Origin: Mycteria americana
Lineage: Eukaryota; Chordata; Aves; Ciconiiformes; Ciconiidae
Assembly: GCF_035582795.1 (NCBI RefSeq)
Contig: NC_134369.1
Coordinates: 54,002,001-54,066,000, forward strand
Reading direction: 5' to 3'
Length of the DNA: 64,000 nucleotides
In this document: piece after piece, positions 50,966-63,638 of the stretch
Layout of the letters: each line of letters begins with the position of its first letter
Position numbering within the stretch: position 1 is the stretch's first letter
Position numbers and translations under genes: made by a program
The notes under the pieces: generated by a model
What the model was told of the DNA's origin: nothing
Databases searched by the model: none
Seen by the model: only the letters and a program-made list of their open reading frames with translations

Positions 50966-53936
50966 GCCTGCCAAGGCAATGCAGTGTCAATGCAGTGACA
51001 ATGCAGACTTTGTAAAATAACCTAGCAGCAGGCACAGGGTAAGAGTAGCACACAAAATATCCGGAGAGGGAAAATGAGGGGCAGCGGATGAAGGGCAGTC
51101 AATATCAGGAACTTACTGACAGTATATGGCAACCATGCTAGTGACGAGGTAAAAAGGGAACGGGAAAACCCCAAAGCCTGTGATACGAATGAAGGATTGG
51201 AGAATAGATGGCCTTGACGTGAAAAGTGTAAGGATAAATGGGTGGGACACAGACTCTTTAGCTTGAAGGCAGAATGGGGGGTAAATGAGTGGAAGTTTTT
51301 AATGCACTACAGAAATATATTAAATTACACCTGCACATATAGGAGTCATTCAAGGAGTAGTATAAAATTGCACTACTTGAGCAGATCAAGGAAAATAGAG
51401 CTAAATAACATGGTTTTATTTATATGCTTGTTGCTCTAATGTTTTTTTGTTTAATGCCTTCAGGTGTAAGAAATACACTTACAAAGCTTTGTACTTAGAA
51501 CATGCAGGCATCTTGGGCAAGACTTCAGATTATTTTCTGTATTGCTGCATAGCCTGACTATTTCCTTCTTAATCTGCAGGACTAGTAGAACTAATTCAGC
51601 TACATGGAAGAATGCTTATCCTGTACTCTGACCTTACTTTCCACAGACATGACAGCAGCCTTATCTTCCAGCAGGGCAAGGTCAGGGGCCATACACACCA
51701 AAGACGTTTATGCTGGTCCCAGAAGTATTGTCTTACCACCCATTTTACTGAAAACTTTCATCATTTCTTAGAATCAAGTATGCCACTAACTGCAGCTGTT
51801 CCTTTCAGTGTTTTTCAATGCAGTATATCGTCTCAGCAGCCTATTAAATGTTGGGATTAATGCAGCTATAGAATAGTTAAAGTAGGGAGGAACAGTCTGC
51901 ACAGGCACCATTCACTGTGACCAGTCTTCCTACAGCTTTCAGTCGTGCCTATTTCTTTTCTACTCTGAACAGCAGGGGAAGAAAGAAGCTATACTGAGCA
52001 TTTAAAGGGCTGACTACAACTCTTGCATTAATCATCATCACTTTTACAGTACTTAGAAGAGCTTTACTACTTTGTAAATTAGGTAACATATTTCTCACAT
52101 GGCTCGGGTAGTAAGAAGCTGTTCCCAAAATATGAAAGCAATGGTATTTAGTATGGAGCTGTGGAATAAGGAATGAGATGAGGCTTCCTGTTCAGTTTCA
52201 CTGCCAGCACTCTCCGCCACCTTCCCTCAACTTTGTAGCCCAGGATGTGCGTCTTTTCAGCCACACAGATGTAGAACTTTTGCAACCAGTAGTTTAGCCA
52301 TTGTTTGAAAGGCTAACACTCTGAATTGCCTCGGTCTCTGTATCTGCACACCACTGGAACCTTCAGTGCTGGATCCCTTGGGGGAAAATGACTTTGAAAT
52401 AGGATGATATTTCAAGCAAAATCAAATCAATAAATTATTATTCTGTTGTAGGAAGAGTGGGGGCTATGTTCTGAGTGTAAATTAGAAAACATTAATATTA
52501 ATTACAGGAACAGTGTGCCAGGCACTATAATAACAATCAGGAAAACAGCTCATGACTGCATGTCTTAATATACTAGCAAGGAAAAAGCTATTCCTGCATT
52601 TCTGAAGATGCGTAGCCTAACAGCAGGTGCATCTCAATTTGAGTTTCTACACAAATGGTACACGCACATACATACATAGTCATGAACAAGAAACACAAAT
52701 ACAACCCCGTGAGTGGAATCTAGTGGACTTGGTAAAAAAGAAAGCAATTAGAATACTAGATTCATCCTAGTACATCATCTTCTACAACAACTACCCTGAT
52801 GAACATATTCTCCATTTCATTAACTGTTTCATAGTATTTTGTGGGAGAAGATGCAGTGGAATTACAACAGTTTAGATGCAGCATGGCAAGAAACTGCAGT
52901 GTTATTCACACATGGCATACTCTCAGCAAAGTGAGAAGCTCACTGTGAATCAACCCATAGGCAGTGGCTTCTCACAGTTAGCAGATCTGCTACAGCCTAC
53001 AGACCAACAGGTGACATGCATTTCATTCTGCTACCCATGAAAAGAAATGTGTCACCATATATAATTATAGTAAGCTTCTGGACTATATGTAGTCTGGGAA
53101 TATAACGGCAATGAAGAGATTATGTGAGTTGGGAATTCTACTGAGATAACATATCTTTATATTGAAGAATGGAAAAATGTAATGTACATTAACTTCCTAA
53201 GCTAACAATTGCAGCGTGTCTACAAGCAGCCTCCTTTATCCATTTACATTTTCAATGCACACATTCTTTAAGCCTTTTATGGAGTAATTCAAGGATGCAT
53301 CCTTACAGCTCTAAAACAGCTGCAGTTATTTCTGTATGTAATACATAGAAAAGTCTTGGGATCTTCTGTTTAAAAGGAAAAATATAAACCACTATATATC
53401 TTTTACATCTTTACATTGTATTTGTCCATAAAGATGCCATTTGGTAGTTCTAATCTGCTTCCTTACTACACAAAATAATGTGATGCAGGTAATCTCTAGT
53501 TCCCAGAGACTTAACATGGCTGTTGAACAGTCAGATCAAAATTACTTGTATTACAAAATGCATGTACAACTCAGATAAGCACTCTGGGGTTTTTTCTTTT
53601 TTTTCTTTTTTTATTGTCACAAAGAAATAGTTTCACAAGGCTGTCTATTAAGGGAAAGACCTCCCCCTCATTTAGAACACTTCTTTGAAATACTAAAGAG
53701 TATTGGGGATTGGTGACTGTTTTATTACAGCAGCTGTCAACCCAAGCTTTCAAAAGTGACAAGTGATTTCCATCCCTAGCTGAAGACACCTTGAAAAAAA
53801 CAGTTTTCAGACAGTGCTGAGTATTCACTCTGAGAAAATGATGCCCCTTTAAAACATCTCCAGTTGACCATTCAAGAATTCAGGATTCCAAACCAATTAG
53901 TCCTGATCCATAGTTATAAATGACTATAGCACAAGT

Positions 53937-54005
53937 TCCCAAAGGTATTTAGGCAAGCAACTCTGATTGAGTCAATGGCAGTTAGGCACCTAAATATCTC
54001 ATGGA
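53937..54005. repeat. Ancient palindromic repeat (TTAGGCACCTAAAT type)
   Basis: The left arm GGTATTTAGGCA...AACT and the right arm AGTTAGGCACCTAAATATC are inverted copies around GAGTCAATGGC. This is a recurrent palindrome in turtle, crocodile and bird DNA, much decayed here. Confidence 0.55.
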
Positions 54006-55038
54006 TCTCATTTTAAGCACACACCACCAAATCCATCAGTACTGTAACCACACTAGTGGAATTAAAGTAGAAAAGAATTGAGCACAGAACTATGTTGGCA
54101 AGCATTTTGAGTAAAAGAAGGTGATGGAATGAATGAAGGCTCTGTCACCATCATAATTAGCTATCTGCACAGAGAATGGTAAAAATGGACTCCATTGTAG
54201 AGTTCAGAAGTGGTGCAAAAGTGTGCATTTATGGTGCAAGTTTTCTGAATGCCAAGTTGGAACTCAGAGCAGCTACGGTTATAAAAATGTTGACAGAAAT
54301 TTGACTCTCCTAACATTAGACACCGCTAAATATATAAACAGGCATGGAAGTTTGCTATTACAGATCCTTGCTACATAGATCAATAACTTGCCTTTGTCAA
54401 TGCCTGTACTAGATTTTTCAAGGAGAAACATAATACAGCTAATTCTATTTTCTTTAGCATCTTCCAGCTGAGTACCTGAAAACACTCTACTAGCAGAAGT
54501 GAATCATGGAAACCTTTTAGAATAAATATTATTGTGGCCATTTACAGATGGGTGATTGGTATATAGAATGGTCTAGCATCTCATCCAATTTCACGAGAAT
54601 CCTGAATACAGTGAAAAATGAAAATGAGATTTTCCAAAGCCCAACCACTTAATCAGAAAAAAAGGGTAATTTTATGACATAAGAACCAAGACTGCTATAC
54701 TGAAAAATATTGTTGTTAAAGAAATAATATAAGAATCAAGACATATACACATCTGTTACTATCATTTTGCTTGGTAAAAATATACCTCTTCTTCCAGCAG
54801 TTTATTCCATACAAAATCCTTGCATAAAACCACCCTCCCTCTCAATTACCACAATGTCTATAAATTATACATGCTGGCTATTTGGGTTATAAATCAGCAT
54901 TTCATATTACTTTCTGGCAATACAGCATCATCCTTTAATTATAATAAATATCTCATTCTTGATTTTGTAACAGTCCAAAAAGAATAAATCACAAAGGCTC
55001 TTTAATTTTTCATTATGTGTAATCACGGAAATCTATAC

Positions 55039-55135
55039 CTGTCAATTTGTCCTTGTATGTCAACTTCCTTTTTCTCACTCCCATAATTCTCTTTGTCTTT
55101 TCGATCTTCACTGTCTTGAGAAGCAGTGGCCAAAA
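55039..55135 (-). other. Candidate upstream exon (97 bp), could give a new TREK-2 N-terminus
   Basis: On the minus strand, a pyrimidine-rich acceptor (TTTCATTTAG, AG at 55137-55136) precedes 97 bases and a donor CAG|GTATAG (GT at 55038-55037). Two of three frames are open. One frame contains an ATG in good context (A at -3, G at +4), encodes MGVRKRKLTYKDKLT, and ends in phase 1, fitting KCNK10 exon 2 or the microexon candidate. The other open frame is rich in D, E, K and S and could belong to a different minus-strand gene. Neither is proven. Confidence 0.3.
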
Positions 55136-58100
55136 CTAAATGAAACACAGATATGTTCATTAAAGATCTATTGCAACTTTATTTAACTACAAAGCGAACT
55201 TTTTTTGCATTATCTTCCATGCTTTTCAACATCTTAATGCGTTTTGTTTCTCTTATAACTGGGTAAACACATACACTCAAGGCAAACTACAGAAAAGCTG
55301 GGATCCTATTATTTCCCCATTTCTTGTAGGAAATTCACTGAACCACTGAAATCAGTATTCACTCAAGCTGTGACAAATTCTAAAACAAATGAGGTGATAT
55401 TTCTGTTTTTTTCTGCTTCAGAGGTGTGGCATCATCATGGCAGATAGGACTTGGTTTGGTTCTGCTTCACTCTGATTTGGGATGGATATTTAAACAAGTA
55501 GGGTTTTTTTCTTCTTTTATGCAACAAACACAAAACAACAAGTTTTGAGATACAGTGAATAGGTGTTTTGTGCATGAAAATTCTCTAACATTGTGGCTGT
55601 TTGTCACGAAATTTTCCAAAATGAATATTTCAGTTTTGGCTTTAGGAATGATGTCATTAAAACAAATATCTATTTTTGGCCTACTTTACCATGACATTCA
55701 TTATTCATTAATCAGGGGTTAGTAATAAAAGGCAGTCAACTCCCTTTTGTTAGTAGTTGTTTCTGATTCACACACAGGAAATCCAGCTGATTCAAACATT
55801 GGATACACAACAGTCTGACAGCCCATAGCATCTTTAGAGCTGGAGAGGCTGCCATGGGAACTGACAAAAGTAAACCAATATAGCTATACGTTTCATTATT
55901 TTGGAGAAACAATTTTTCAGATCAGTAACACTGCAGCAGCCACAACACAGCAAACATGAGCTAGTTACCAGTAATGTAATCCTCAGAACCTACTGAGATC
56001 CAAACAAAATGGCCAGTGAAATCTTCAAATGAAAAGAAAATTATCAATAGCCAAAAAAAAGGCAGTCTAGCTCTACTTTCATCAAATGAAATGACAGTCA
56101 TTTTTTCTTACACACAGCAGAATTGATGTGGCTGAACTACCCCCATCCCCATTTGTACTTTGTAAATCAAAGATTTTTGCTACTGTCTCGACTTTTACTA
56201 AAAGAACCAATTTTTCTTCAGTCATTTCCAAAGCAACAAGGAAAACATATCTCTATATCTGCAAATCTAAAGACAACGGTCTTACAGGGAGCCTTGTGTT
56301 CACCTCAACACTCTTCAGGTTTGACCTCAACACTCTTCAAGGATATATTTTAAAGAAAGCAAAACCAAGGGCATGTGGAAGTAATTAGTAAATGCAATAA
56401 AACCTAATAGTTTTTTTTAACCAAATAGAACCTGAGAGGTTCTTGAGTTGCACTTAGCTAAAAGGGAGACAAAACAGGTTTTCTTGATAGGTAAACTACA
56501 AGGATTGGAGAGGGGTTACTAGTGATGATCCTGGAAGACCAGTCTTTGAAGACTTTTGATACTTTCACAGTACCTTTTGTAAAATAGCTAATTGTGCATA
56601 TTTATAACATATGGGATGTGGGAATGACAGAAATTGGAAGGTATTGCCAATACTGAGAAGGAACAGGTTATAATTTGGAAAGTATTTATTAATACTGCAA
56701 ATTTGTGTGGTAGAGATTAGAACACAATTCATATTAGTAGCACCAAGTGCAAAGGCAGGCATTGGAGGACAAAGAAGAATTGTTATTATGAACAGTAGAT
56801 GACACAGGAGGAAAGAGATATGGGAATATTAACTGAACATGGCAAGTCTTGGAAAATAAAATTCATATTAATCAGGAAATGTTTCTAGCACGGATTTTAC
56901 TAGAACATATGAAGAAAAACATGAACTGGGGGAATGGGAATCCTAACTTCTGAAAAGTGAATAGAAGAGCATGAGACTAATACTGGTACAACATTAACTG
57001 AGTACACACTGATCATGAATTTAAAGGTTTCTAGCCATCTAAGGAATTGAATTTTTGAGCAAACTTTTATAGGGCTGCAAGAATAAAAGCATACAACTTT
57101 TAAGACAGCAGTTGAACAGCTCATGGAAGAGACTTATATGATGATGTTGTCTGTCATTAAAGAAACCATTATAACACCTAAGACTTCTCCCTGTCCTAGT
57201 CCTATTTTCCTTTATTTCTACATTGTATAACTGATTTGCTTACTCAGAGTAAAATCAACCCCTTCTAATCTTCTGTGGAATTGCTATACTGCATTACAGA
57301 TATTCAAGTTTAATATTAAAAATCACTGGCCCTACTGGCTTCTGTGACATTAGATCAGGGATAAATATTATTCTATATTTAGAATAATATCCATATCATC
57401 CATATCATGTAATCTGCAGTTTTGATATTTATTATTCAAAGGATAGATGTTATTTCTGTTTCTATCAATGATAAGCACAGTGCAAAAAGACTCATCCCAA
57501 AAATGCAGACAAGCGCACTAACTCTGTCTCCATTTTTACTATCAACTATGAATTACATTAAGGTGATTTAGACTGCAACCTACTCAGGCACCCGAATTGG
57601 TGTACGCAAGGTCACGCAAGTCACTGATAAAGCTATAAACAGACCCTGAGCATCCTGACTCTTGGGCCTGTAAAACATCCATCAAACTGAAGTCCCTTTC
57701 TTTTCTGATGCATGTAACGTGTTAATGGAAAGGGGAAAAAAAAGGTTTTATACTAAATTTTAGAATAGTAAAATTCAGATTCTGTTTAAATCTGAATATG
57801 GATATTCCTGAAGTCTTATGATGTCAGTAACAACATACAAATTTAGTAAGTAGCAGATGTTTTCCTTGGAATATAACTTTTAGCTGAAGGGAAGTCCTAG
57901 ACAATGTAACAGAAAGTACATATGGCAATTCTTCCTAAGATTTTTTTTTTTAGTATTAATGAAATGATTCCACAGAAAAAGTACTCTTAGAGGATTTCAT
58001 TGCAACAGTTAAACTTCACGCACTCCATTTTGATTCCTGCCATTTTCTTGCCCATTGCTTTCCTTCACACATACTTACAAGTGGTTAACGTGACTGAAAC

Positions 58101-61100
58101 TGCTATTACTTACAAAACATGGCATGCAAGAGATTTTCTCAGTCCGTTTGCTTCATCTTCCAGTATGCATAAACATACAGGCCATGTCATTACAGTACCT
58201 TTTTAAAGTACCCCAAACTCTTCTAGCCAGGAATTTCAGCCTATTTCTAGTAAAACTGTATTTCACATTCATTCAGATACTGAAAATGTATCAAAGTGCT
58301 GTGGAAAATCACAGTATATCTGTATTGTCTTTTGTAGGCAATTCTAAAGCTGACCTTGAGAATTCCTTTTCTTGACCTAGGCAAAGCTGAAGGAACTCTC
58401 TTCAGCACAGAGGATCCCATTTGTTCAAGCATGTGCATGGATTAATACACTGCTAAGCAAGCCTGAGCATCCTGTAGTAGCTGTGTAGAAGGTAGATGGG
58501 CCACAGAAAATGCCACACTGACATTCTTCTGTCTGCCTGCCACGGGCTAGGTAGACATAGACGATCCATCTCAGCCTAAGCAGGAATAGCTTCACTGGAT
58601 TTAATGGAGTTGTATCATTTATATATGTCTAATCTGAGTCCTAATTTTCTGATATTGACTGAAATATTACAAATGTGTTTTCATCCTGTTCTCTTTAATT
58701 ACTATGAGTAAGCATTTCCATGTGGCACAACAGGTAAATCTATTAGAAAATAAAGCATTTCTTATGGTCTAGACAACTGAGTTATGACATTTACATAGTT
58801 TTTCTCTTTAAAATTCCAGTTATTCCATTAGTTACTGCAGTCTGCATTCTTTAAAACCTAATAGTTCAAGTAAAGTAACAAGAAAAGAACAGCCCTCAAG
58901 CAGTCAGCCCTAATAAAGGACAGTTTTTCACATACAAGCTTCCTGTCTGCAAACTTTCATGGGAACAGCAGATAAACAGAAAATGACACAGTGTAAGAAT
59001 AAATATAAGCAGATCTTGAGTCACCCCAGCTACTAGGTTTTACATTATAGTCAAGAATAACATCTTACACAATTTATAGAGGTTTCTTCCTTGCCACATT
59101 TAAAAATACTCTTGTATCACAGGGATAAATGCATTATAAGACTCTATATAGATATGAAGAGAAAGAATCGTTGTACAGAGTACACCTGCACAGCAGCTTC
59201 CTGAAGGGGTTTTGGTAGTAGTTACTCATACTGCAGGGGAGACTTCTTCTTCTAAGCTGATAAATAGTATGGTGGTTTAACACGGTGTTCATAGAAACCT
59301 TATGTCACTATATATTCCTATAGTTCCCCTCATCTTCCTTATCACATTCCCTCCTACTTTAAGTTAGCTCCCGTATTGCATTCTAATTTACAGGATATTA
59401 AAAACTGCAGTTTCTAAGACATGGACCATCTCCTCTGAATTGTTTCTGCATCATCTTTCCCACTGGAGCCCTAGCTTTACAAGAATTTCTGACTACTGCT
59501 GCCATTCAGACAATAACAAAACAACTAAATGCGTTGCCATGAGGAAAGGGAAAGAGTTTTCGGCCCTGCCAGAACACATAACTTTGTATCATTTAGAAAG
59601 TTGCAATGATATTTCAAGACTGTACATGATTTTAAATAACTCAAAGAACCATATGACCAAGGAACATGCAGCAAGCATGAGGCAGAAAAGAACCTGCCAT
59701 TCCTCCTGGAAAAGTATGCTTTTATTTTTTTTTTTTAAAAAACCTATTTCAGTAATCATAAGTCTTTTCTTTTTTCCCCTCACACCAGCTGCATGAGAGC
59801 TACTCCAATTGTTCAACACAAGAATTTCCTAAGTAGTAAAAAAACCTTCTCAGACAGCCTGTTTAAATGCATTTAGAAAGCACTGCCTCCTCTGATCTTT
59901 CAGGGAAACGTTTTTTTCTCCAGTCGTAGAGAAACGGATTGCAAGGTTAATGGTCTGAATGCACCGGCTGGGGATTGCTGCAAGTCAGCAGCAGCCTGCT
60001 GTGAGCAGCAGCGAGGGGCTTGGAACACTGACACCCCGAGCCACGGGCAGGTGACAAACCCGCACTGAGAAAGGGCACTGATGCCAAATAAAAATTCAGG
60101 TAAACCCGGGAGATTTATTTCCATCATAAAGTACACAGTGTGATGAATTTAGGGCTTTCTTAGAATACTCTGTGAATATGGTGTGCAGATCTGGTTGTTG
60201 GGATGTTTCCTGCTTGCATATGTAGGCTTACTTTGATAGACTGCTGTAAGGAAAAGCAAGCATAAAAGAAAATCAATGGCTTGCAATAAGCAAAGACTCT
60301 CCAAAAAAATGCAGATTTGAATTTTCCAGTGTACATACAAACTGTTTTTTCCAATAAATCCAAATCCTACAAATGCAGAGTTGTGACATTATGAACAGAT
60401 CTCCGTCCCAAGTGAGCAGGTAACTACTTGAGGTCCTGCCAGATACGCAGCCTTTTTCAGAGGAAACTTGTCCTGTCTCTGGGCTAAGCATGCAAAAGAA
60501 AGTGGGCATCATATGGGGTATTTCCCTTTTTTGAAATCTTTTTCTCTAATGACTTCATTTCTTCCACAAAAATAAACACTACCCTGGGCTTTAAAATGCT
60601 GTTTTGTTGCTGAATACTATTAACTGCACATTTCCACAGCAGTTAAGTGTCTACATTGGATGATACACAGGGCAGAGGGAGCAGACAAGAAGGCGATAGC
60701 TCCGTAGTCCATGTCAGGGTAGGGATAGATGCCCATCTACACTGGCACATGTGACTCTCATAATATATTCCTGCTGCTTTCATTCCCTCGCAGTGTAGGT
60801 GTGTTTTAAAACCATGTTCTGTTGTAATGCATTCCAAGGAAAAGGGGAAAATGCCCTGCTGAAAAAGACAGCCAACAACATTCAGTGCTGTGTTTCCTCT
60901 TTTCAAATTGGGAAAGGACACATCTCACAAGTTTTGTCATGTTACTGCTTCTTTGACAATGGTAGTCTCTCTGCAGTGATCTGTGTTATTTATTTCTGTA
61001 CTTGTTTGGATGGATCAAAGTCCATGACTGATTCAATTTTTGCTAAGGCTTATTTTTATTTAGTACATGTCACAGTACTTAATGTGTTAGCACATGGCTA

Positions 61101-61478
61101 TACATCTGGGTTACTTTTTAATTACACTTAAAATATATATACTCTCACAGACCAAAGGAAGCCAAAGGCCAAAGGGCCATAAGTCAGACCAATTAGAAAT
61201 GCATAAAATTTTGGTATGTGTTGCCATTGGAGCTCAAAAATTTCAGAGCCAGGACATCTCTAGGATGCTGTGGCTGCTGATTAAGAGGGAACTAGTGGAA
61301 ATCGCTATATTCCCTCAGCGTTGCCTAGAAACCAGGGGAATAGTTGTGATATGTTTCTAAAAACGCTCACTTACATTTGGGTGTTTTAATTATCTACATG
61401 GTGGAAAAAAGTATAGGAACAATAGAGAGGAGACTATAAGAAATCCATCATTTGGGTCGGACAGAACAGCCTACTTAC

Positions 61479-61514
61479 TGTATGTTGGGTACCGCACACT
61501 GAGAATTCGGGAAC
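61479..61514 (-). other. Candidate 36-bp exon upstream of the SPATA7 promoter
   Basis: On the minus strand, an acceptor (GAATTTCAG, AG at 61516-61515) and a strong donor (ACA|GTAAGTAGG, GT at 61478-61477) flank 36 bases open in all three frames. Its phases can join the 55-kb candidate exon in either of that exon's open frames. It lies about 2.1 kb from the SPATA7 start, in divergent orientation. At this length chance is a real alternative. Confidence 0.22.
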
Positions 61515-61591
61515 CTGAAATTCAAAATTCAGATAATGAAAGAAAAAAAGTATTTTAAAATTATTTTAAAATATTACTATGAGCAGCTCAT

Positions 61592-61608
61592 TTAAAAAAA
61601 AAAAAAAA
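61592..61608 (+). repeat. Poly(A) tract
   Basis: A run of about 17 A residues without an obvious retroposed gene next to it. Confidence 0.85.
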
Positions 61609-63444
61609 AGAAAACAGAGAGAAGTGTTTTCTGTAGCATGATCTCTGCAGCCAATAGAGAGTATTACAGCTAATGGTTAGGATACCACGTAGAGGTGAGA
61701 ATCTCATGCACTTATAGTCTCTCTAGTATCTTCAGATATCTGAAATGGAAGCTGTTTTAAGACTATCTCTACCTCTACAATCTACAGATTTAACTATCTG
61801 GATTATAGCAAAGTCTAAACCAGAGACCCTGAAACACAAAAACTATGGTAACTAATTTCCTGAAGCCCTTTCCCCAATTCTCTAATTTCACACACAATCA
61901 AAAATCTGCTTCAGAGAAAAAAAAAACCAAACCTGCTGGATTTGGGGCTTTCTGGATCTGTAGGTTTTGTGTGGAGGAGTGAGGAGAATAGATACTGTCC
62001 ATTACATTGCCTTCACACCCAAGAGGCATAAGAGAAAATGACAAAATGCTATCAAATTACTTTGTTTTGACAAAAAGGTAAGGTGTTTGTGGCATCAAAG
62101 TTGACGGTAGTTGAAATGCCATGGGAACAGACGCTTTATAAAAAAAGCAGTCAGAAAGACAGAGGACCACCAGAGCATGGAGGACCGATGGGTTTCCAAG
62201 GCATATATTCCCTCTCCTGACCTCTCTCAGACAAATTTAATACCAACTACATTTATAGATTATTTTACAGAAAACAGAATTAGACTGACAAAATGATCAC
62301 TACAACATGAAGCATAAGAACTAAGGCCGTGTCCAAAGAGTACTTCATAAAGCTAATGGGAATATCTAAAATTATAAGGGAAATCACAAGCTGACCACTA
62401 ACAGCTAGGGGTTAGCAAGACATTTCAGCTAACATTCAATAGTTGACTACCGAAAAAATTTCTGAAGTATTTGGTAGAGTCTACACAAAGTGCTGGGGTA
62501 GATAAACTACAGGTTTCATCCAGCATGAATGTTTGTGTGACTTACTGGGAGCTTTGAATGAGGCAGAAATAAGGAAGAAAAACTGTTTTAAAATACCATC
62601 CCCTTGATTTTGCTATGATTTTGAACTGCATTCAAACTATTTTTCCTAGCATGTAAGGAAGGGTAGCAAATCACATAAAAACCTGTATTTAGCCTATAAT
62701 TAATAATCATTTCTAGATGGTGAAGGGGAAAGTCCCTCCAGCTGGGATGACACGTAGCCTTTTTTGAGGTGTCTGGCTATGGAGATGACTGCAGCACCCC
62801 TGGCAGATCAGTGAGAAAAAGCTTCACACAAAATGTACACACAAAGGGTTTTCTTGCAAAAATCCTCGGAGATTTCACATTAAGGAAAATAGCAACCTGC
62901 CTGACAAAAAGTAAATATGAGCCTATTGTTTCTTCAGAAAGTTAAAATCCAACACATCAGCATGATTACATTCATCAGTGATGGCATCAAATGCTGCTTC
63001 TCAAAAGTTTAATTTTGTGGTTCATTTCTAAGGTGCTGTTTATTCTGAAAGATACTGAGAATGAATTCCTTCAGTGTAACGGACTGGGAATGCTCTAGGC
63101 TCTCGATTTGTCATTTGCTTCTCCGAAATATGAGCAATTTGCCTTGAATCACTCCCTGGCATCCACTATTCTTCGAATTCCTGTCAAGTTACAGAAAAAG
63201 GCTTAAATAATTAGGGCACCTTTCACTGACGAGGCAAAACTTTCGCTTGGCTGCAATGCACCGCTTGAAGAGACATCTTGGGGCCGAGTCCGAGGGGTGA
63301 GGGGGCACCCGCAGCGCCCTGTGCCTCCTCCACCCTGCCAACCCGGGGCTGGGGCTACGAGAGCGGGCACCCCTCACGGCGAGGCCCGCAGGCTGCGGGC
63401 TGGGGCCGCGGGGCGCAGGCCTCCCCGCCCGGCGCCGCGCTCCC

Positions 63445-63458
63445 GTGGCCATGGCAAC
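63445..63458 (+). promoter_or_regulatory. SPATA7: RFX X-box motif upstream of SPATA7
   Basis: The sequence GTGGCCATGGCAAC fits the X-box consensus GTNRCC(N0-3)RGYAAC at every fixed position, with a 2-bp spacer, and it is nearly palindromic. RFX transcription factors bind such sites in promoters of ciliary genes, usually close upstream of the start codon. It lies 141 bp before the ATG at 63599. Confidence 0.7.
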
Positions 63459-63598
63459 GCCGGAGGCGGCCGAGCCAGGCCGCGGCGGGCCAGGCCCAGC
63501 GCCCCGCCCCGCCCCGCCCGCCCGCAGCGAGGGACGAACCGCCGTTGCCGCCGAGCTCAGCGCCGGCCTGCGCCGCCCCTGCGGGCCCGGCCGGGAGC

Positions 63599-63638
63599 AT
63601 GGGGCTGAGGATGGAGAGCGGCAGCAGGCGGAGCCAAG
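63599..63638 (+). CDS. SPATA7: SPATA7 coding exon 1 (start of gene, rest beyond window)
   Basis: This short first coding exon is on the plus strand inside a CpG island. The ATG at 63599 opens MGLRMESGSRRSQ and one extra base, followed by a GT donor at 63639-63640 (CAAG|GTGCGG). A second in-frame ATG at 63611 would give MESGSRRSQ, which resembles the start of human SPATA7 (MDGSRRVR). As I recall the human gene, its first coding exon is equally short and also ends in phase 1. SPATA7 is the expected plus-strand neighbour upstream of KCNK10 in vertebrates. The protein works at the ciliary transition zone, notably the photoreceptor connecting cilium, and a consensus X-box 141 bp upstream fits a ciliary gene. 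Which ATG is used is open; the second fits the human protein better. Identity rests on position, exon shape and a few residues, so it is inferred. Confidence 0.7.

Larger units (their letters stand above)
46561..63279. other. Interval between KCNK10 and SPATA7
   Basis: This 16.7-kb AT-rich interval separates the two divergent genes. It holds no recognised complete gene. The exon-like minus-strand segments at 54392-54475, 55039-55135 and 61479-61514, the GC-rich patch at 50.7-51.0 kb, a palindrome at 53.9 kb and a small GC-rich stretch at 59.93-60.11 kb are what stands out. If distal KCNK10 first exons exist in this species, they should be here or beyond. Confidence 0.7.

Noticed and set aside
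56123..56388. Two overlapping plus-strand frames of 76 and 86 codons
   Set aside because: Different frames over the same bases with no splice sites or homology; expected by chance at this size.
58105..58120. Minus-strand ATG-TTT-T followed by GTAAGT, in phase with KCNK10 exon 2
   Set aside because: It would add only two codons, with no promoter-like sequence around it; GTAAGT hexamers recur by chance, so the match is not informative.
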